Below are positions 1 through 7,177 of a stretch of DNA of 64,000 nt, one piece after another. The stretch covers positions 558,001 to 622,000 of the forward strand of contig NZ_BCWW01000003.1 of NCBI RefSeq assembly GCF_001894785.1. The letters run 5' to 3'. The position numbers and the translations under genes are program-made. The notes beneath the pieces were generated by a model. The model saw nothing but the letters and a program-made list of their open reading frames with translations, did not search any database and was not told where the DNA came from. This DNA comes from Rhodococcoides fascians NBRC 12155 = LMG 3623. GTDB lineage: Bacteria; Actinomycetota; Actinomycetes; Mycobacteriales; Mycobacteriaceae. Within the stretch, counting starts at the first letter, position 1. Each line of letters starts with the position of its first letter.

Positions 1-1
1 T

Positions 2-403
2 TACATCCGTGGCACCTTCGCCGACAACGTGACCGCGCTGACGGCCTGCAGCGACCTGCTCGGATTCTCCAAGGCCGACGCCGGAGCCGTCATCGATCCG
101 GCCGATGCCGTCCCGGCCGATGACCGGGCCGCGAATCGGATGGCGGACTGGCTCGGAACGGTCGCACTGCCGACGGCTCGCACCGATGTTCCGCTGTTCG
201 TTCTGGTCGGCGAGCGCGACGACCTGATCGATCCGCAGTGGACTCGCGACGCCGTGGCGAAAGCCTGCGAACTCGGCGACGACGTGGAACTGCGTTCGGA
301 ACCCGAGCAGGGGCACGCGGATCTGGCCGCCAACGCTATCGGCGTCGACTGGCTCGTCGAGCGCTTCTTGAACGTTCCGACCACCGGGACCTGCGCACGA
401 TGA
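2..403 (+). CDS. Alpha/beta-hydrolase (secretory-lipase-like), C-terminal part
   Basis: Only the last ~133 codons are present; the gene starts before the window. The fragment reads as the C-terminal third of an alpha/beta hydrolase. The segment LFVLVGERDDLIDP carries the usual position of the acid residue of the triad after a beta strand, and EQGHADLA carries the expected catalytic His. The style resembles the secretory lipase (LIP) family common in mycolic-acid actinobacteria, but the nucleophile elbow lies outside the window, so substrate and secretion cannot be judged. Its stop overlaps the start of the next gene (ATGA at 400-403), implying translational coupling with the sensor kinase. 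Confidence 0.6.
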   Translation, partial: YIRGTFADNVTALTACSDLLGFSKADAGAVIDPADAVPADDRAANRMADWLGTVALPTARTDVPLFVLVGERDDLIDPQWTRDAVAKACELGDDVELRSEPEQGHADLAANAIGVDWLVERFLNVPTTGTCAR

Positions 404-1572
404 CCGCGGCGCTGGCGTGGATGGCGGTGATCGTGGCGGCGATCGTCACCGCCATTGCGCTGATCAGCCTGCGTGGGCGACGCGATCTGACCACTCCAGA
501 GGAGCGTGCGGTGCACGCCACCCTGCATACCGCGTCGTTGGCGGCGAAGCCGCTGCGGAACGGTCTCGATGCCCGCTCGGCTGCCGCCGCTGCTCCCCAT
601 CTCAGAGTCCTGACCGGGGCGGATGCATTGGGCATCTGCGATCCGAGTGCGTCGCTGCTGGCCTGGGACGGGCCGTGGCCGGAGTTGACGCCGGCGTTCG
701 TGGAGGCGGCCAGACGCGCCGTCGACGGGCAGCGCCGCGTGCTCGTGCGGCTTCCGCTCGGCTCGATTCACGAGGTCAAAGCGCTGGTGGTGCAGCCGTT
801 GATCGACGAGGATTCGCCGGTGGCGGGGGTGCTCGGTGCCGCGGTGGTGGCCGAACCAGGGCCGGGCATGCTCGGGGCCATCGCCGAGGTCGCACGCTAC
901 GCGTTCGGTCAGATCGAACTCGCCGAACTGGACGCATCGCGGGCGCGGTTGGACCGAGCCGAGGTGCGTGCACTCCGGGCCCAGATCAGCCCGCATTTCA
1001 TCTACAACGCGCTGGGCACCATCGCGTCGTTCGTCCGTACCGACCCGGATCGGGCACGGGAACTGGTGCTCGAATTCGCCGATTTCACCCGGTACTCCTT
1101 CCGCAACGCCGGGGAATTCACCGTGCTCGCCGACGAACTACGCAACATCGATCGGTACCTGACGCTCGAACGGGCCCGGTTCGGCGATTCGCTGCAGGTC
1201 ACCCTGCAGGTGGCTCCCGAGGTGCTCGGGGTGGCCCTGCCGTTTCTGGCGCTGCAGCCACTGGTGGAGAATGCCGTCCGGCACGGGTTGTCGGGCAAGG
1301 CCGACGGCGGTCGCGTCACGATCATCGCGGCCGACGAGGGCACCGACGCCGTGATCAGCATCGAGGACGACGGAGTGGGAATGGACCCCGAGGTACTGCG
1401 ATCGGGCAGCCTGCACACCGAGGATGCGGCCCACGTCGGACTGGCGAACGTGGACGATCGGCTGCGGGCGGCCTTCGGAAACGACTACGGTCTCGTCGTG
1501 GACACCGCACCGGGAGCAGGCACGAAAGTGAGCATGCGGGTGCCCAAGTTCAGGCCGGGGGTGCGGGCATGA
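400..1572 (+). CDS. LytS/YpdA-type sensor histidine kinase
   Basis: A 390-residue membrane-anchored kinase. One hydrophobic segment (residues ~5-25) is followed by a probable GAF-like sensory region (~55-175), then the His_kinase family dimerisation region with the phosphoacceptor His at ~199 in QISPHFIYNAL, and a C-terminal HATPase with an N-box (LVENAVRHGL) and G boxes (EDDGVGMD, VGLANVDDRL). It lacks the multi-spanning 5TM-Lyt sensor of classical LytS and so resembles a short-anchor YpdA/BtsS relative. It starts at the ATGA overlap with the upstream gene and ends in an ATGA overlap with the response regulator. Family knowledge: such kinases often sense pyruvate or other carboxylates and control nearby uptake genes; the downstream symporters fit that. 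Confidence 0.85.
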   Translation: MTAALAWMAVIVAAIVTAIALISLRGRRDLTTPEERAVHATLHTASLAAKPLRNGLDARSAAAAAPHLRVLTGADALGICDPSASLLAWDGPWPELTPAFVEAARRAVDGQRRVLVRLPLGSIHEVKALVVQPLIDEDSPVAGVLGAAVVAEPGPGMLGAIAEVARYAFGQIELAELDASRARLDRAEVRALRAQISPHFIYNALGTIASFVRTDPDRARELVLEFADFTRYSFRNAGEFTVLADELRNIDRYLTLERARFGDSLQVTLQVAPEVLGVALPFLALQPLVENAVRHGLSGKADGGRVTIIAADEGTDAVISIEDDGVGMDPEVLRSGSLHTEDAAHVGLANVDDRLRAAFGNDYGLVVDTAPGAGTKVSMRVPKFRPGVRA

Positions 1573-2372
1573 CGCATCCAGCGAACTCCAGTTCGGCGCG
1601 CGGGCTGGTCGTGCTGGCGGTCGACGACGAGCGGCCTGCCCTGGACGAGCTGGCTTTCCTGCTGCGCGAGCAGGAGGCCGTGGCCGAGGTGTACACCGCG
1701 CAGGACGCGACCACCGCCCTGCGCCAACTCAAGCAGACCTCCGGTCAATCCGTGGTCGATGCAGTGTTCCTCGACATCAACATGCCCGGCCTCGACGGCC
1801 TCGAGCTCGCCGGAATCCTGTCGGCGTTCGCTCGGCCACCTGCGGTCGTGTTCGTCACCGCTCACGACGATCGGGCACTTGCTGCCTTCGATCTGGGCGC
1901 GGTGGACTACCTCCTCAAGCCGTTGCGCGACGACCGCTTGGCCGAGGCCGTCCGACGGGTTCTGCTCGCCCGTCGTCGGCCCGCCGAGTCGGCCGAATCG
2001 GCTGCCGACGAGGTCATCCCTGTCGAGCTCGGTGGAACCACCACGCTGGTACACCGGTCGTCGGTGGCGTGGGTGGAGGCCGACGGTGACTACGCGCGGC
2101 TGCACACCGCCACCGGTTCGCACCTGGTGCGCATTCCCATCTCGGCTCTCGAAAGTCGTTGGGCCGATGCCGGTTTCCTGCGAGTGCATCGTTCGTATCT
2201 GGTGTCGCTTCCGTTGGTCACCGGAATCAGAAGCGTCGGTTCGGGCTTGGTGGTGTGTCTGCGCGCCACCGGCGCGCTGCCGGCCTGCGAGCTACCGGTG
2301 AGCCGGCGGCACACCAGAGAACTCAAGGACCGGCTCGTGCGCGGTCCGCTGCAGTCGTGGTCGTCGCGGTGA
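1569..2372 (+). CDS. LytTR-type response regulator
   Basis: 267 residues. An N-terminal receiver domain (~13-130) has the acidic pair DDE at ~19-21, the phosphoacceptor Asp ~69 in FLDINMPG, and the conserved Lys in the LLKPL segment. The C-terminal LytTR DNA-binding domain (~150-260) includes VAWVEADGDYARLHT and FLRVHRSYLV, both typical of the fold. It overlaps the kinase gene by 4 nt and is certainly its partner. By analogy with BtsSR and YpdAB it probably activates the symporter genes that follow. LytTR proteins bind imperfect direct repeats; I did not find an obvious pair in the short gaps here. Confidence 0.9.
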   Translation: MTHPANSSSARGLVVLAVDDERPALDELAFLLREQEAVAEVYTAQDATTALRQLKQTSGQSVVDAVFLDINMPGLDGLELAGILSAFARPPAVVFVTAHDDRALAAFDLGAVDYLLKPLRDDRLAEAVRRVLLARRRPAESAESAADEVIPVELGGTTTLVHRSSVAWVEADGDYARLHTATGSHLVRIPISALESRWADAGFLRVHRSYLVSLPLVTGIRSVGSGLVVCLRATGALPACELPVSRRHTRELKDRLVRGPLQSWSSR

Positions 2373-2385
2373 CGAGAGGTGCGCG

Positions 2386-2745
2386 GTGAGTCAGCCGCAC
2401 CGGGAGCGGGTGGTGCTCTCGCAGCGCCGCGGCGCGCGCCTGGTGCGCACCCGCGTCGAGGTGCAGGAGCAAACCGAGGTGGGTGACGCGCTCGTGCGAA
2501 GCCTGGTGCGTGCGCAACTCCTGCTGTCGTTGCGCCTGGCAGTGATGACGTTGTCGATCCTGTTCGCGATTCCCCTGCTGGGCATGCTGCTCACCCGTTT
2601 CACCGATGTCGCGCCGTTCGGTATCGGGTTGCCGTGGTTGCTGCTGGGGGTGGCCATCTATCCGTTGCTGTTCGGCGTCGGCCGCGCGTACGTGCGCCGC
2701 GCCGAGCGTAACGAGGCCGAGTTCGTCGGCCTGGTCGAGGACTAG
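2386..2745 (+). CDS. Small two-helix membrane protein beside symporter
   Basis: 119 residues from a GTG start. A charged, Arg-rich N-terminus (~1-45) precedes two transmembrane segments (~47-67 and ~75-97) and an acidic C-terminal tail ending LVED. It sits 13 nt after the response regulator and 6 nt before the first symporter, so it is certainly co-transcribed. Its position and two-helix topology mirror the DUF485 protein that precedes the second symporter, which suggests it is an accessory subunit of the first symporter. No catalytic motif is visible. Confidence 0.65.
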   Translation: MSQPHRERVVLSQRRGARLVRTRVEVQEQTEVGDALVRSLVRAQLLLSLRLAVMTLSILFAIPLLGMLLTRFTDVAPFGIGLPWLLLGVAIYPLLFGVGRAYVRRAERNEAEFVGLVED

Positions 2746-2751
2746 GCGCTG

Positions 2752-4494
2752 GTGAACGGATCGATACCCGTCGCGACATTGATTGCGTTGATCGTGGCCG
2801 CGGTGGCCACCGTCGGCATCGGTGTCTACGGAGTTCGATTGGCCCGCACCACGTCCGACTTCCTGGTGGCCTCGCGGACCGTCGGACCGCGGTGGAACGC
2901 CGCGGCCATCTCGGGTGAATACCTTTCTGCCGCATCCTTTCTCGGTGTCGCTGGTCTCATCGCCAAGTACGGTGCCGATGCGCTGTGGTATCCCGTCGGC
3001 TTCACTGCAGGCTATCTCGGTCTGCTGCTGTTCGTCGCCGCTCCACTGCGCAGGAGCGGTGCGTACACGGTGCCCGACTTCGTCGAATTCCGGCTCGGCG
3101 CACCATGGTTGCGTACCGTGGCCATGCTCGTGGTGGTGGTGATCTGCGCGCTGTATCTGGTGCCGCAGTTCCAGGGCGCGGGCCTGACGCTGAACATCCT
3201 TCTCGGAGTGCCGGGCTGGGTGGGAGCACTCGCGGTCGGTCTGATCGTCATTGCGAACGTCGTCGGCGGCGGAATGCGCTCGATCACCTTCGTGCAGGCG
3301 TTCCAGTACTGGCTCAAGCTCACCGCGATCGCCATCCCCGCACTGGTGCTGACCGTCCACTTCGTCGCCGACGACCGCAGCGTCGGTAGCGCGGCCCCGC
3401 CGACCGTCGCCGAGCAGACCCGGGTCGACATCACCACCGACGTGCTCGTGCAGGTCGACTCGCCGGTCGTGGTGTCCGTGACAGGAACCCTGGACGAGCA
3501 GAGCGTCGATGGACGTGTGAATCTCGATGCAGGCGAACACCGGCTCGGGTCCGGGACACTGCTCACCCTCGACGCGGGCTCGCCGGTTCCGGTGGTCGCC
3601 GGCGCACCGACAACCGACCGCGCCTGGGCGATGCCCGGCGGGGGACTGGGCGGTCAGCACCCGCTCTACCAGGTGTATTCGCTGATCCTGGCCACGTTCC
3701 TCGGCACCCTCGGGCTGCCGCACGTGCTGGTGCGGTTCTACACCAACCCCGACGGCCGAGCGGCGCGATTGACCTCGCTGACCGTGCTGGCGCTGCTCGG
3801 CACGTTCTATCTGTTCCCGACGGTCCTCGGAGTGTTCGCCCGGCTCTACGTGCCGCAACTGCTGATCACCGGTGCCTCCGACGCCGCAGTGTTGCTGCTG
3901 CCCGGCTCCGTGCTGTCGGGGGTACCCGGCCAGTTGCTGGCCGCACTCGTCGCGGCCGGAGCCATCGCCGCCTTCCTGTCCACGTCGTCCGGCCTGCTGG
4001 TCAGCATCGCGGGCGTCCTGAGCACCGACGTGCTCTCGGGCAAGGTCCGAGACTTCCGTGTCGCGGCCGTCCTTGCCGGCGCAGTGCCACTCGCACTGTC
4101 GATCGGCGTTGTCTCACTGGATCTCTCGCGTACCGTCGGGCTCGTGTTCGCCGTCGCCGCGTCTACGCTGTGTCCGCTGCTCGTGCTGGGCATCTGGTGG
4201 CGCGGACTCACCGCAGCAGGAGCCGCGGCCGGGCTGTTCCTCGGCGGCGGACTCTCCCTCGTCGCCGCGTCGATCTCCGTCGTCACCCCCATCTCCGACG
4301 GCGTCCTCGGGGGCTGGGCGGCAGCGATACTCGGCTACCCGGCCGCGGTCAGCGTTCCCGTGGCCTTCGCCGCGATGATCGTCGTCAGCCTCGCCACCCG
4401 GCGAACAGTGCCGTCGGACATCTCCCGAATCTTCGCCCGACTGCACCTGCCCGAAGGCCTCGACATGGGCAAAGACCGAGAGCGCGAGCTGTAG
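2752..4494 (+). CDS. Sodium:solute symporter, acetate/pyruvate type (first copy)
   Basis: 580 residues, GTG start, with about 13 transmembrane segments of the SSS fold. The N-terminal signature SGEYLSAASFLGVAGL and the later segment GLPHVLVRFYTNPD are characteristic of the ActP/MctC cation-carboxylate branch. An outward-facing insertion of roughly 90 polar residues (~205-300, Val/Asp/Thr-rich, after TM6) is not present at this length in the second symporter of the locus. Likely role: Na+- or H+-driven import of short monocarboxylates. It ends the two-component operon and is probably its target. The substrate is inferred from family only. Confidence 0.85.
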   Translation: MNGSIPVATLIALIVAAVATVGIGVYGVRLARTTSDFLVASRTVGPRWNAAAISGEYLSAASFLGVAGLIAKYGADALWYPVGFTAGYLGLLLFVAAPLRRSGAYTVPDFVEFRLGAPWLRTVAMLVVVVICALYLVPQFQGAGLTLNILLGVPGWVGALAVGLIVIANVVGGGMRSITFVQAFQYWLKLTAIAIPALVLTVHFVADDRSVGSAAPPTVAEQTRVDITTDVLVQVDSPVVVSVTGTLDEQSVDGRVNLDAGEHRLGSGTLLTLDAGSPVPVVAGAPTTDRAWAMPGGGLGGQHPLYQVYSLILATFLGTLGLPHVLVRFYTNPDGRAARLTSLTVLALLGTFYLFPTVLGVFARLYVPQLLITGASDAAVLLLPGSVLSGVPGQLLAALVAAGAIAAFLSTSSGLLVSIAGVLSTDVLSGKVRDFRVAAVLAGAVPLALSIGVVSLDLSRTVGLVFAVAASTLCPLLVLGIWWRGLTAAGAAAGLFLGGGLSLVAASISVVTPISDGVLGGWAAAILGYPAAVSVPVAFAAMIVVSLATRRTVPSDISRIFARLHLPEGLDMGKDREREL

Positions 4495-4580
4495 TGAGAG
4501 AAGGCCGTTCGTCGGGTCTGCGCTACCGCTCGTCGCACACTCCCGCAGCCCGTCGTGTGATCGACGCCACCCCCTGATGT

Positions 4581-4596
4581 TGTGACCTGACTCTCA
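4581..4596. promoter_or_regulatory. Candidate CRP/GlxR-type site
   Basis: TGTGACCTGACTCTCA matches the CRP/GlxR palindrome TGTGA-N6-TCACA at 9 of 10 defined positions. It lies 49 bp upstream of the DUF485-symporter pair, inside the 150-bp gap after the first symporter. In Corynebacterium, GlxR controls acetate and carboxylate uptake genes, so the location is sensible. Prediction only. Confidence 0.4.
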
Positions 4597-4644
4597 CTAC
4601 TGTTCCGAGTCAGCTACAGCTCACATCAACTTCAGGAGTCCAAG

Positions 4645-4995
4645 GTGACCGCACCGGAAACCAATTCGCCACCGGACGCGCAAGCGTTCGTCGACATGCA
4701 GGCCAGTCCCGAGTTCCAGGAACTCCGGCACCGCCTGCGTAGCTTCGTGTTCCCGATGGCCGGGTTCTTCCTGGTCTGGTACGTCATCTACGTGCTGCTC
4801 AGCACCTACGCCGTCGACTTCATGTCGACCAAGGTGTGGGGCAACATCAACGTCGGTCTGCTGCTCGGCCTCGGCCAGTTCGTCACCACGTTCGCCATCA
4901 CCGGCATCTACGTGCGGTTCGCCAACCGTGAACTCGATCCTCGCGCCGCAGCCCTGCGCGCCGAGATGGAAGCCTCCCAGGGAGCGAAGCCGTGA
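4645..4995 (+). CDS. DUF485 family membrane protein
   Basis: 116 residues from a GTG start preceded by AGGAG (4634-4638). It has the DUF485 pattern: an N-terminal cytoplasmic stretch with FQELRHRLRSFVFPMAGFFL, two transmembrane helices (~37-57 and ~72-95) with WYVIYVLLSTYA and LLLGLGQFVTTFAITGIY, and a basic tail. DUF485 genes (YjcH in E. coli) almost always precede an ActP-type symporter, as here. The stop overlaps the symporter start (GTGA). Likely an accessory or stabilising subunit of the transporter. Confidence 0.9.
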   Translation: MTAPETNSPPDAQAFVDMQASPEFQELRHRLRSFVFPMAGFFLVWYVIYVLLSTYAVDFMSTKVWGNINVGLLLGLGQFVTTFAITGIYVRFANRELDPRAAALRAEMEASQGAKP

Positions 4996-5015
4996 ATGTA
5001 GAAGCCGTGAATGTA
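4986..5015 (+). repeat. 15-bp tandem duplication spanning a start codon
   Basis: gaagccgtgaatgta occurs twice in immediate succession (4986-5000 and 5001-5015). Each copy contains a GTG in the symporter frame (4992 and 5007), so the duplication has added five codons and a second in-frame start to the symporter N-terminus. Confidence 0.9.
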
Positions 5016-6641
5016 CTAGCCCAGGCCGCCGACACCACCGTCGGTGAACCGCTCGTCAATATCGCGATCTTCGGCGCGTTCGTCCTCATCACGATGGCCG
5101 TCGTCATTCGCGCCTCCAAGAAGAACGCGACGTCTGCGGAGTTCTTCACCGCGGGCGGCGGATTCTCCGGACCGCAGAACGGCGTCGCCATTGCCGGTGA
5201 CTACCTCTCGGCCGCAAGCTTTCTCGGTATCGCCGGTGCCATCGCCGTCTACGGCTACGACGGCTTCCTGTACTCCATCGGGTTCCTCGTCGCCTGGCTC
5301 GTCGCGCTCCTGCTCGTCGCCGAATTGCTCAGGAACACCGGCAAGTTCACGATGGCGGACGTGCTGAGCTTCCGGCTCAAGCAAGGCCCGGTTCGTACCG
5401 CGGCCGCACTGTCGACGCTGACGGTGTCGCTGTTCTACCTGTTGGCTCAGATGGCAGGCGCAGGCGGACTCGTCGCACTGCTGCTCGACATCTCCGACCG
5501 CACCGGGCAGTCCATCGTCATTGCCATCGTCGGTGTGTTGATGATCGCGTACGTGCTCATCGGCGGCATGAAGGGCACCACGTGGGTGCAGATCATCAAG
5601 GCGGTTCTGCTCATCGCCGGTGCCGCATTCATGACCGTGCTCGTGCTCGCCAAGTTCGGCCTGAACTTCTCCGAGCTTCTCGGCAGCGCGCAGGCGATGG
5701 TGTCGAGCTCGGCGACCGATGCCGTGGCCGCACGTGACGTCATCGAGCCCGGTGCCCAGTACGGCGGCAGCGCCACCTCGAAGATCAACTTCCTGTCGCT
5801 CGGCATCGCACTCGTCCTCGGTACGGCAGGTCTGCCGCACGTGCTGATGCGCTTCTACACGGTGCCCACCGCCAAGGAAGCTCGTCGCAGCGTCGTGTGG
5901 GCCATCGCGCTCATCGGTGCGTTCTACCTGTTCACCCTCGTGCTCGGCTACGGCGCCGCAGCGATCGTCGGACCCGACCGCATCCTGGCCTCCGCAGGCG
6001 GCCAGAACTCCGCGGCTCCGCTGTTGGCCTTCGAGCTCGGCGGCGTCATTCTGCTCGGCGTCATCTCGGCGGTCGCCTTCGCGACCATCCTCGCCGTCGT
6101 CGCCGGATTGACGATCACCGCGTCGGCGTCGTTCGCTCACGACATCTATGCGAGCGTCATCAAGAAGGGCCAGGTCGACGACAAGAAGCAGGTCAAGGTC
6201 TCGCGCATCACGGCCGTCGTCATCGGCATCCTGGCCATCGGCCTCGGCATCCTCGCGAACGGGCAGAACATCGCCTTCCTCGTGGCGCTGGCGTTCGCCG
6301 TCGCAGCGGCCGCGAACCTGCCGACCATCCTGTACTCGCTGTTCTGGCGTCGCTTCACCACCACCGGCGCACTGTTCAGCATGTACGGCGGCCTGATCTC
6401 GACGATCGTGCTGATCATCTTCTCCCCGGCCGTGTCGGGATCGAAGACGTCGATGATTCCCGGCTCGGACTTCGCATGGTTCCCGCTGTCCAACCCCGGC
6501 ATCGTGTCGATTCCGTTGGCGTTCATCCTCGGCATCGTCGGAACGCTGATCTCGAAGGACACCGAGAACACCGACAAGCAGGCCGAAATGGAGGTTCGCT
6601 CTCTCACCGGCATCGGTGCGGAGAAGGCCAGCGCACACTGA
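4992..6641 (+). CDS. Cation acetate/monocarboxylate symporter (ActP/MctC family)
   Basis: 549 residues, about 13 transmembrane helices. It contains the family signatures AGDYLSAASFLGIAGAIA, GLPHVLMRFYTVP and GGMKGTTWVQIIKA, so it belongs to the ActP/MctC branch that imports acetate, propionate and pyruvate. It is coupled to DUF485 by a GTGA overlap; GTG 5007 in the second duplicated unit is an equally possible start. Unlike the first symporter it lacks the ~90-residue outward insertion. The transcript ends at a strong hairpin (6668-6702). A short cytosolic tail (~525-549) is charged. Confidence 0.9.
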   Translation: MNVEAVNVLAQAADTTVGEPLVNIAIFGAFVLITMAVVIRASKKNATSAEFFTAGGGFSGPQNGVAIAGDYLSAASFLGIAGAIAVYGYDGFLYSIGFLVAWLVALLLVAELLRNTGKFTMADVLSFRLKQGPVRTAAALSTLTVSLFYLLAQMAGAGGLVALLLDISDRTGQSIVIAIVGVLMIAYVLIGGMKGTTWVQIIKAVLLIAGAAFMTVLVLAKFGLNFSELLGSAQAMVSSSATDAVAARDVIEPGAQYGGSATSKINFLSLGIALVLGTAGLPHVLMRFYTVPTAKEARRSVVWAIALIGAFYLFTLVLGYGAAAIVGPDRILASAGGQNSAAPLLAFELGGVILLGVISAVAFATILAVVAGLTITASASFAHDIYASVIKKGQVDDKKQVKVSRITAVVIGILAIGLGILANGQNIAFLVALAFAVAAAANLPTILYSLFWRRFTTTGALFSMYGGLISTIVLIIFSPAVSGSKTSMIPGSDFAWFPLSNPGIVSIPLAFILGIVGTLISKDTENTDKQAEMEVRSLTGIGAEKASAH

Positions 6642-6667
6642 TTCACCTGTAGAACCGTCCGCGAAGT

Positions 6668-6702
6668 GCCCGTGTGAGCAAGGCCTCACACGGGCATTTT
6701 TC
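6668..6702 (+). terminator. Rho-independent terminator
   Basis: An 11-bp perfect stem, gcccgtgtgag (6668-6678) with ctcacacgggc (6685-6695), closes a 6-nt loop and is followed by a T-run. It lies 26 nt after the symporter stop and closes that operon. Confidence 0.9.
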
Positions 6703-6725
6703 GTCCAGCGGTTACCATCCCTGCT

Positions 6726-7157
6726 GTGGCCAAGCTGAAGGTTTCCCTCGACGTCCCGCTGACCCCCGAGCAGACGTGGGCGCATGCGTCCGATCTGTCC
6801 GGCTACGAGCAGTGGCTCTCCATCCACGAAGCGTGGCGCGGTGAGCTGCCCGAGCAGCTGGCCGTCGGCACCACCCTGGACTCCATCGCCAGCGTGAAGG
6901 GCATGCGCAACCGCGTCTCGTGGAAGATCGAGTCCTACGATCCGCCCCGGAAGCTCGAGCTCAAGGGCAACGGCAAGGGCGGAGTGAAGATCGGTCTCGA
7001 CCTGTCTGTGAAGTCCAAGGGTGACGGGTCCGAGATCACGATCGACGTCAACCTGGGCGGTGCCCCGTTGTTCGGACCCATCGGGGCCGGTGTCGCTCGC
7101 GCACTCAAGGGCGACATCGAGAACTCGCTGAAGACGTTCGTCAAGATCTACGCCTGA
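6726..7157 (+). CDS. SRPBCC-fold protein, Rv0910 homologue
   Basis: 143 residues, GTG start. The whole length follows the START/SRPBCC helix-grip pattern. Segments such as DVPLTPEQTWAHASDLSGY, VKGMRNRVSWKI and LGGAPLFGPIGAGVARALKGDI match what I remember of M. tuberculosis Rv0910, described as the toxin of the Rv0909-Rv0910 pair. No short antitoxin-like gene lies beside it: the upstream gap holds only a terminator, and the next gene is a VWA protein. A lipid- or hydrophobic-ligand-binding housekeeping role is therefore at least as likely as a toxin role. It may be co-transcribed with the VWA gene 20 nt downstream. Confidence 0.75.
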   Translation: MAKLKVSLDVPLTPEQTWAHASDLSGYEQWLSIHEAWRGELPEQLAVGTTLDSIASVKGMRNRVSWKIESYDPPRKLELKGNGKGGVKIGLDLSVKSKGDGSEITIDVNLGGAPLFGPIGAGVARALKGDIENSLKTFVKIYA

Positions 7158-7177
7158 CGGTGTAGGAGTGGAGATGC

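Noticed and set aside
4985..5015. Tandem duplication as an assembly artefact
   Set aside because: The repeat is short, keeps frame and gives sensible protein on both sides, so a real slippage event is more likely; kept as a repeat.
6668..6695. CRP-like TGTGA...TCACA sequence upstream of the Rv0910-like gene
   Set aside because: The half-sites are 8 bp apart instead of 6 and form the stem of a clear terminator with a T-run.
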